A stretch of DNA of 64,000 nt. Origin: Portulaca oleracea (taxonomy: Eukaryota; Streptophyta; Magnoliopsida; Caryophyllales; Portulacaceae). Positions within the stretch are counted from its first letter, which is position 1, and each line of letters opens with the position of its first letter. This document shows, in pieces, positions 57,353-64,000 of the stretch. A program made the translations under genes and the position numbers. The DNA lies in assembly GCA_029582165.1 (NCBI GenBank), contig CM055875.1, positions 28,833,144 through 28,897,143 on the forward strand, written 5' to 3'. The notes below the pieces were generated by a model. It did not search any database, was not told the origin of the DNA, and saw only the letters and a program-made list of their open reading frames with translations.

Positions 57353-57686
57353 TCTGCCTACCACAGGCTACGACCAGGGTCCCAGACCCTTTGCCTACCA
57401 CAGGCTACGACCAGGATCCCAGACCCTTTTGCCTACCACAGGCTACGACCAGGGTCCCAGACCCTTTGCCTACCACAGGCTACGACCAGAATATCAAGAG
57501 TTCACATTTCCGCCTACCACAGGCTACGACCAGGGTCCCAGACCCTTTGCCTACCACAGGCTACGACCAGAATATCAAGAGTTCACATTTCCGCCTACCA
57601 CAGGCTACGACCAGGGTCCCAGACCCTTTGCCTACCACAGGCTACGACCAGGGTCCCTGACCCTTTGCCTACCACAGGCTACGACC
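57353..57686. repeat. 38/44-bp minisatellite
   Basis: About nine units each carry gcctaccacaggctacgacc. Some continue with agggtcccagacccttt and others with agaatatcaagagttcac, giving two unit types in mixed order. Within units, gcct/aggc and agggtc/gaccct are self-complementary. Open frames across it are by-products. Confidence 0.9.
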
Positions 57687-59473
57687 AAATAAACCCGCTT
57701 AATGTTTCACTTGAATCATTAGTATCTTATGCAAAGCTCAGCTCACAACTCTCAAGTCAAACCCAACCCAGGTTATCAAAACGAGTCTCAAAACTACTTA
57801 TAAAAGACCATCACAATTTCTCAACTCATAAATCAATAATCACAAATAAAAACGCACAGTTATCCAAAACAGATGGTCACATTTTCATCATAAAGTCCCC
57901 TTTCGGGATGCAATTCTCAAAACAGATTAGAAAACATTAAAACACATTTAAAGAGCATCCCAGTGGGGATTAGAGCATAGAAATTACCTGAATAACGTCA
58001 CAGTACAGCAATAAGGAGAACACACTTGAGCTCACTATCGTCACGCACTAACTCGGGCCTAGAATAAGAATAATTATCTAATCAAAACACGTTCTAACGA
58101 AGTTAGTATTAACTATCAACTACCTAACCCATCCCCTAGGAACACTTAGGTTCCTATCATTTATGAAATTACACTTAACACATCCAAGAAAACACATAAC
58201 AGGACCACACATTATTTTCACTCAACAATTCTTTATAAATAAAAGCAAACAGAGGACAGATTGTAACGTTCACATAAAACGGGTCACAACTCGACTTCCG
58301 GACATCTTATGGGTCTGGTTTTGGACTTTTCGGAAACCTCGGGACGTCTACTAAAACTTCTATGTTGATGACCAAGCCCATTTCAGTCCCGAAGGACTCT
58401 AAAAACACCCATCTTCCCAATTGGTCCAGATCTGACAGGTTCTGGTAAAAAGGTTATAACTCGGGTTATACAAATCAAACGTTCGATCCGTAAACTTCCT
58501 ATGGTTTCTAATATCTAAGGGAACCTCCAGTTCAAAGGGTTTGATCAAAAGGTAATTACGCTAGCCGTGGTGACTCAATCTTTAGACACTAACGAAACTG
58601 TCTCGATCCCGGTTCTTTATTTAATTTATAATTTCGGTTCTAACTTCCACCATTCGATCCCGGGGTCCTAATTTGGGCTCAAAACAGTAACTAGGGTCTA
58701 AGTTATATAGTCTAATTCAACTAAGGTCCAACATTAAACTTGTAGAGTTAAACCTATTTTAAAAACAAGAAACACTTTAATAAAATTTTAATAAAACTTA
58801 AGTCGTACAAGAACTATAATAATTTCCTTAAAACATAAAACACGTAAACAAGGTTCAAGAATTAATAAAGGTGGTTATAACATGTGGGTTTCTTTAATCA
58901 AGAATCAAGAAGAACTTAGGAAATATAAACATAAGGAACAATATACATGTAGTTACTAATCAAGAATCTCAACAACTAATTCTTTTACTAAACTCAATCA
59001 AGATTCCTGATTTCATTAACAAGAATTTAACTTGTAGTAGGTTAACTAATTTATTTAACAAACTTAATAAGATTTACTTTTAAAGAAAAATAAAGAACAT
59101 ATCGATTTATTTAACTAAAATATTCAAGAATTTACCTAGGTAATTTAGTTCTCAGATTCGTGCATACAATAATATTGTGGTCTAAATCCCAACATCATTT
59201 GTAAGTTAAAGATACAATAAACGATTCAACCCTAACGATTTAACTATTACAACCTAATCTAATTACAATTTACAACATACAATTACACATAACAATTTAT
59301 AATTTACACATAATTACAACAAGAAAACAATTACAAATAATTCCCCTAATTACAAAAAATTACAGAATTTATAAACATTAACAATTACAAATATATAAAT
59401 CAGATGTTGATATTAAAACAGAAAAAGAAAAGGAAAAAGAAAAGGAAAAAGAAAAAGAAAAAGATGAACCATA

Positions 59474-59503
59474 TTAGGGTTAGGGTTAGGGTTAGGGTTA
59501 GGG
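59474..59503 (+). repeat. Five TTAGGG repeats inside the LTR
   Basis: Exactly five copies of the six-base unit, not the seven-base TTTAGGG of most plant telomeres. It lies in transposon DNA in a GC/purine-rich block, so it is an interstitial microsatellite. Confidence 0.9.
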
Positions 59504-60361
59504 TTTACGTAGGTTAGGCAGGGGGCTGTTCTCCGGCGAGCAGGGCGGCGATCGGTGGCTGACGTCGGCGGTGCTGGGGGCGGCGACAACATCAGGCGAC
59601 GGCGGGAGCGGTGGTGGTGACGGGTGGCGGTGCGCGCGATTGGAGAGACAGAGAACGAGGAGAGGAGAGGAGATGAGAGAGAACCAAGGCTGGCGGTTGC
59701 GGTGGTTGCCGGCGATTCCCGGTGGTCGTCTGGGTGGCGAGAAGACTGCAAGGGTGGGACCGACGGTGGTCGTCTGGTGGTCGTGGCGCAGCAACTCGAT
59801 CAGAGGGGAAGGAATAGAGTGAGAGAGAGAAAGGGAGGAGAGGGAAAAGAAACGGTGGTGACTGCGATGGTGGGGCCGGGGTGGTTGCCGGCGGCTAGGC
59901 GGCCGTCTGGTCTGTGGCGAGAGAGGGAGAAAGAGAGGGGTTGTAGGGTTAGGGTTTTGGAAGAGGTATTAGGTTTTAGGGTTTGAGAGGGGAAGAAATC
60001 TTTTATACTACTACCGAACTTAGGCCCAATTAACTAATCCTATTCCTAACCCAACCCATTAAACTAAAATCAGATTTAAAGAATTACTAATAATAATATT
60101 ATTAATACTAACCACATAACAACTAATATTCACATATTTACAAGTTTTTAAATAAATAAAAAAAATATAATAATACTAATAATAACAAGGTAAAATTAAT
60201 ACTAATAAACCCACGAAATTACCGATATACCCTTGTTAGTCTCTCACGATCCTACGAGCTCAAGCGTTAGCATAAATAAACACAAACGAACAACAGTAAA
60301 TAACGAAGTCAAACCTATTTTATTAACGACGTCACGGTCAACATCTTTGGATTTTTTTTTT

Positions 60362-60585
60362 CGGGGTTTTACATCATTACCTTCTTAAAAGAAGTTTCGT
60401 CCTCGAAACTTAAACTTAACCCCAACGGTCCGGTAAGGAAACTAACGGTTTCATTCTTCCTAAAACTCGAGGTTTTACAACATTACCTTCTTAAAAGAAG
60501 TTTCGTCCTCGAAACTTAAACTTAACACCAACGGTCTGCCAGACGGAACTAACGGCGGCCTTAACCAAAATCTCGGGGTTTTACA
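60362..60585 (-). repeat. Tandem duplication at the end of the gypsy LTR
   Basis: The block tttacatcattacc...cttaaccccaacggtc is repeated about 108 bp later, so the terminal ggttttaca occurs three times (about 60365, 60470, 60577). Confidence 0.75.
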
Positions 60586-60712
60586 TAGCTAGTTTCCCAT
60601 ACCCAACAAACCAAGAAAGATAAAGAAAACAAAGAAACTAGAAAAATTATTCACTATTTCTAACACCCCCCTCAAATTGGAGGGTGACAAAACTCCAATT
60701 TGCCAACAATTT

Positions 60713-61165
60713 CTAGCATAAGCTGAATGATGAAAGGCTGCTATCACTGCCAATGGAATCAACGAAGGGCAGTGTAACCTTGAAATCTTGAACTCGAACT
60801 TCAACAGCTTCCTCTCCATCACCACAACTCCTAATAGCGGGTGAATTGGACGTAGACACGGAAGAACTCGGTGGAGCCGAACGACGAAAGAAAGAAACAA
60901 AGATAGATTGCCGAACTTTTTCCACGTATGAAGTTGTCTCCAGCGAATACATTGGCCATCAGAGACATTCCTGGTTGATCGGACGAGAGAACAAAGAGAG
61001 GAAAACAGACACAGTTGAAAGCCATCAGATAGTAAGTGGCATTTGCTATAGCAACAGTAGATAGAAGACAGATGACGTCCATCGTCTGTAAAAGAGGTAG
61101 TCAAGAAGGGTGGATAGAGCAAGTAGTGCAACAGCAACTAGCTACAGTGAAGGCAGTACAATGTG
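60713..61165 (-). pseudogene. Further inserted coding-like sequence, donor unknown
   Basis: Several overlapping minus-strand frames (for example SSDQPGMSLMANVFAGDN and EVRVQDFKVTLPFVDS) have codon-like composition but match nothing I recognise. It lies 3' of the ALG9 piece and before the polypurine tract, and may be one or two further captured fragments or the element's own 3' region. Confidence 0.35.
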
Positions 61166-61169
61166 ATAC

Positions 61170-61517
61170 TGAGAAAAACCAACCAAGAATAACTCCAACA
61201 ACAGCAACTGTAATTGCCAAAGCAGGTCTCTCCAAAAGAGCCAAAGCTGATGAAAGTGACATGGCATACATGGAGAATGAACTAGGCAAGAAACTTGTAC
61301 TAGCGAAGAAGCAGCCACTGGTTAAGCATAACATCACAAGACGTTTCCCATACTTTCTTGAAAGAGCTACCACAAGAAATGCATCCGCAACCACTGAGAG
61401 GAGCCCCAGAAAGAGCCGCACAGCATAAAATACTCTCATCTTGTCTTCCCCAAACAACCAAGAAGCAGGATGGCCAACCAGAGCATGGAAAACGATGTAC
61501 AAATACGATCTCAAAGC
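61170..61517 (-). pseudogene. Captured fragment of ALG9 mannosyltransferase
   Basis: Reads ALRSYLYIVFHALVG, ASWLFGEDKMRVFYAVRLFL, VVALSRKYGKRL and LCLTSGCFFASTSFLPSSF, followed by VVGVILGWFFS. ALG9 is the ER alpha-1,2-mannosyltransferase that extends the dolichol-linked glycan. Only about 115 residues are present, several are missing after YGKRL, and the frame ends in unrelated sequence. The piece lacks the rest of the multi-spanning enzyme, so it cannot work. Confidence 0.8.
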
Positions 61518-61524
61518 ACACTGA

Positions 61525-61638
61525 GCACTCATCCTTGTGACCTTGTCTCCAGTGAATTACTTGACACTTGCCAAAACAATAATACACCGACTTGCATCTA
61601 CTGCATCGATTTGAAGCCGGAACAAAGTAGATTGGACA
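61525..61638 (-). pseudogene. Captured MYND zinc finger of a UBP-type ubiquitin protease
   Basis: NRCSRCKSVYYCFGKCQVIH followed by WRQGHKDEC is close to the N-terminal MYND finger of plant UBP15-19-type ubiquitin-specific proteases. The second Cys of the first pair is Tyr (CPIY). The finger joins ALG9 sequence within about 8 bp, in a different frame. No protease domain is present. Confidence 0.8.
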
Positions 61639-61884
61639 TTGACGATACAACGGAGAAGTTGAATAAATCAAGATTCAAGGCTCATAAAAAACAAATCAAG
61701 AATCAAGAAACCAATCCCTAACGAACAAACCAACCAAAAATGAAAAACCCCAAAATCGCATGCCCAAACATATTACACGTCAACTACTATCAAACCAAAT
61801 CACATCCACCTCCATTGAAGAAACCAATCAAGAAACATCAAAAGCAACCCAACCCACTTACAATCACGAACCAAAATCAATCAC

Positions 61885-62307
61885 TCACACCCCCAAGGAG
61901 CTACGGTTGTAGACGCAGCGACGAAGGTGCTCGATGGAGTCCGGCGCGTGGGGGTCACGGGCCGCGTCGAAGTCGGAGAAGTTGAACTCCCAGATGAAGA
62001 GGGTGTCGCTAGTGCCAATATCAGGGAGGTTGTCGCGGCCATCGGAGAGGGTGAGGTTAAGATCGTCGATGTCGGATTTCAGATAGTGGTACAGATCCGT
62101 CGGCCGGTGGTAGTTGAAGTTCGCCGGATGGTGGATCATGCCGGGAAACTCCGTATGCATTGAAATAATCGGGAAATCATCGATCAAATTCCCGATCGAC
62201 TCGAATTCGGACTCTAAATTCACCGCCCAGACTTCCCTTATCACGATGTTCTTCGATTTGCGATCTGGGTCTTGCATAATTGGCAAACAACGACTGTTAT
62301 CGAGCAA
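61885..62307 (-). pseudogene. Captured fragment of CAF1 (CCR4-associated) deadenylase
   Basis: Residues IVIREVWAVNLESEFESIGN, DDFPIISMHTEFPGMIH, DLYHYLKSDIDDLNL and LFIWEFNFSDFDAARD match the N-terminal half of CAF1/POP2 poly(A) ribonucleases of the CCR4-NOT complex. The first catalytic Asp of the DEDD set (normally DTEFPG) is His, the IQVG segment is deleted before LTLSD, and the second half is missing. The 140-codon frame may still be translated, but not as an active nuclease. Confidence 0.85.
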
Positions 62308-62510
62308 CGACGCCGACTGGTTGGTGATTGAAGACAGCAGCGAACAGTGACAGGAGACGAGAAACGACGATCGATGATAGCAATCGACCGTTTAATGAGA
62401 GGGAGAAGGTCGATTGTATCTTTTGTGGGAGAGATTGATATATAAGGAATTTAGGGATATTTGTGAAGAGAGAGAGAGATTGAGAGATAATCAGATCAGT
62501 AGCCACCCGG

Positions 62511-62522
62511 GCTCTAATACCA
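62511..62522 (-). other. Primer-binding site of the gene-carrying retroelement
   Basis: TGGTATTAGAGC on the minus strand abuts the 5' LTR; one mismatch to the initiator Met-tRNA site used by the other elements here. Confidence 0.8.
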
Positions 62523-63365
62523 TGTTAAATTCCAATTCAATACATTGAAACTGGAAAAGATAGAGAAGGAGAAAGTTGAGATTTAGAGGAATGTTGTTTA
62601 TTGATAGAAAATGTAACTTCAACTCCCACTACAAATGAAGGGAAGGAAGGCTATATATAGCTAGCTTCCCATACCCAACAAACCAAGAAAGATAAAGAAA
62701 ACAAAGAAACTAGAAAAATTATTCACTATTTCTAACATTTACTATTGGACAACAATATCCTTGACCTTTATACCTAGGTGACATTATTATACCAACAATA
62801 ACTAAGGGGGTGGTGAATAGGTCTCCATGCTCTAACGTGCCTAGCGAAGGGAAAAAATTGTCCCAGGCCAATAACCATATTAAACCCTTAGTTTTTCTCA
62901 CTAATCTACATTACAAAACATTGGTTGGTTATGTGGCATGCCAGTACGAAGACCGGGTCACCACCCCCGTTAGTCACTGTGTTAGGGCCGATTTTTTTTA
63001 ACGTGAGTTAGTGAGAAAAGCGGAGGGGCTAACAAAGTTATTTGGCAAGAGTCGGTTATTTTCTCTCCATCTGTCACGTCAGAACAGAGACCAGTTAACC
63101 AGTCACCACCCCCTTAGTCACTGTTGGTGTAATCATTTCACCTAAGTATAAATGTCAGAGATATTGTTGTCCAATAGTAAAGGTCGATATATTACAATTC
63201 AATACCCCCAAAGGTCGGTATATTGTCATCCAATATCCCTAAACTTTAACTATGAAATATATAGAGTAGAATAGAGCAACTAAAGAAACCAATCAGATAA
63301 AAAAAACTTTTAAAATTACTATTTCATTTTCATATCAAGTATAACATTGATATATGGTTCAATCA

Positions 63366-63690
63366 AATTTTAAATTTCTTAACTATTAGTTTCTGTATAA
63401 TTCAAAAACGATATCATTAGATTCATGATAAATAATACTATCATAAGAGTATAATATTATAATTTTTTGAAAAAAAATATATTGGAAGAAATTATCATCC
63501 ATTTTCGATAAAACATGCTCAAAAATTTTAAATTTCTTAACTATTAGTTTCTGTATAATCCAAAAGCGATACCATTAGATTCATGATGAATAATACTATC
63601 GTAAAAGTATAATATTATAATTTTTTGAAAAAAATATATTGGAAGAAACTATCATCCATTTTTTATAAACACATGTTCAAAAAGATTATC
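63366..63690. repeat. Tandem duplication of about 162 bp
   Basis: Two copies begin ttttaaatttcttaactatt (near 63368 and 63530) and run to atcatccatttt, about 93 percent alike by eye. AT-rich, non-coding. Confidence 0.85.
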
Positions 63691-64000
63691 CATGAAAAAT
63701 AAAAATTAGAGACAGTTTTAACTCACTTTTAATATCAAAAGTATTTTTTTTAGGCAACAAAGATAGTTAATCGGGAGAAGTAGTTAGTTTTTTTATTATT
63801 AAAACTAGAAAATTGAGCCTGAGAGACCAACAGGAATACAATCTCAATTGATGGGCACTACAACCCAAAGGTGGAGTCCCTTACATAGTTACACTCCATG
63901 CGAAAACCAAATGACAATAAAAGTAGAGACACTACAAACAAATAAATAATAAAAAGAACCTAATTAAACGGCTATGTTGTTAAACTCGGACTGTATCGGC
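63691..64000. other. No gene recognised
   Basis: AT-rich sequence at the window edge; nothing supported. Confidence 0.4.

Larger units (their letters stand above)
56849..60585 (-). mobile_element. Ty3/gypsy solo LTR, 3.7 kb
   Basis: Starts TGTGACGCCCCGG and ends CGGGGTTTTACA, mutually inverted, flanked by tagct (56844-56848, 60586-60590). The uninterrupted sister LTR near 62660 confirms the empty site. TATA (minus TATAAAAG) at about 60001-60009. Near the right end the segment acattaccttcttaaaagaa... occurs twice (60371 and 60479); in complement it resembles the end of gypsy pol (FRGRNFF-like) that normally precedes the LTR, so the structure may not be a simple solo LTR. No RT or integrase is present. 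Confidence 0.7.
56709..62737 (-). mobile_element. Copia-like retroelement carrying host-gene fragments
   Basis: LTRs: 5' 62523-62737 (215 bp); 3' 56709-60665, split by a solo LTR. Target duplication tttac (56704-56708, 62738-62742). Primer site TGGTATTAGAGC (minus, 62511-62522), adjacent to the 5' LTR, with one change from the initiator-Met consensus; polypurine tract ttgagggggg (minus) at about 60666-60677. Internal DNA of 1.86 kb contains no gag or pol but pieces of CAF1, a MYND finger and ALG9. It must have been mobilised by another element's enzymes. Confidence 0.85.
56636..63248. mobile_element. Long-TIR element split by a nested retroelement
   Basis: The left arm 56636-56708 plus 62743-62818 matches, in inverted orientation, the right arm at about 63106-63248 (cctttgggggt..., ttggacaacaatat, aactaagggggtgg). 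The interior left after removing the insertion is about 290 bp (62819-63105) and non-coding. A Mutator-like or foldback element is most likely; its target duplication is not resolved. Confidence 0.75.

Noticed and set aside
57353..57686. CRISPR-like array or repeat protein (215-codon plus-strand frame at 57293-57940)
   Set aside because: The frame is open only because the unit lacks stops; the alternate unit shifts frames and codon content is repeat-driven.
59474..59503. Chromosome end or telomere fusion
   Set aside because: Only five units, inside an LTR, with transposon sequence on both sides.
59413..59986. GC-rich frames within the 3.7-kb LTR
   Set aside because: Low-complexity translation of purine/GC-rich LTR DNA and of the TTAGGG tract.
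61170..62307. Functional CAF1, UBP or ALG9 genes
   Set aside because: Each is a fragment with missing catalytic or structural parts, fused in different frames inside a retroelement.

Overview
The window is nuclear DNA of a flowering plant, probably a eudicot. Evidence: plant LTR retrotransposons with initiator-Met-tRNA primer sites, a Stowaway-type MITE, Mutator-like elements, a Helitron end, a plant NF-YB transcription factor, and no bacterial gene structure. I cannot name the species. Only one convincing host gene is intact: an intronless NF-YB subunit at 14086-14502 on the minus strand. Almost everything else is transposable elements, nested up to five elements deep.

Layout. (1) 1-5292: the 3' part of a Tat-type Ty3/gypsy element on the plus strand. 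It has an antisense two-exon plant-mobile-domain gene with its own TATA box, a 22-bp minisatellite and a 1.65-kb LTR. (2) 5293-16964: gene-poor DNA with a LINE tail, four to five small inverted-repeat elements, a possible gene-capturing Mutator-like element and the NF-YB gene. (3) 16965-48092: one decayed Ty1/copia element that has been hit repeatedly. Copia B (45259-47630) and copia C (19925-44565) lie inside its gag. Copia C contains a Helitron (40929-41773) and, inside its LTR, a chromovirus-like gypsy element (20197-35363). That gypsy carries a young copia D (26896-35349) inside its own 5' LTR, and copia D keeps a 1339-codon open polyprotein. Target-site duplications gatgc, gaatg and cccgg fix the order of the last three events. 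(4) 48093-49850: an LTR-like promoter segment rich in hairpins. (5) 49851-56635: MITEs, two copies of one Mutator-like MITE family in opposite orientation, and an orphan promoter with a leader intron. (6) 56636-63248: another three-layer nest. A long-TIR element is interrupted by a small copia-like retroelement carrying pieces of at least three host genes (CAF1 deadenylase, a ubiquitin-protease MYND finger, ALG9 mannosyltransferase). A 3.7-kb gypsy solo LTR sits in its 3' LTR. (7) 63249-64000: an AT-rich tandem duplication.

The most unusual signal is not a gene. At least four unrelated LTR families here carry clusters of short hairpins in which the loop is nearly constant while the arms change from copy to copy yet stay self-complementary, often with G-T wobbles. 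In each family the first hairpin lies about 63-75 bp upstream of the TATA box. In the gypsy element, the two LTRs of one insertion carry different but still paired arms at the same site. This looks like structure being maintained independently of sequence in retrotransposon promoters. All family assignments are from reading motifs; no database search was run.
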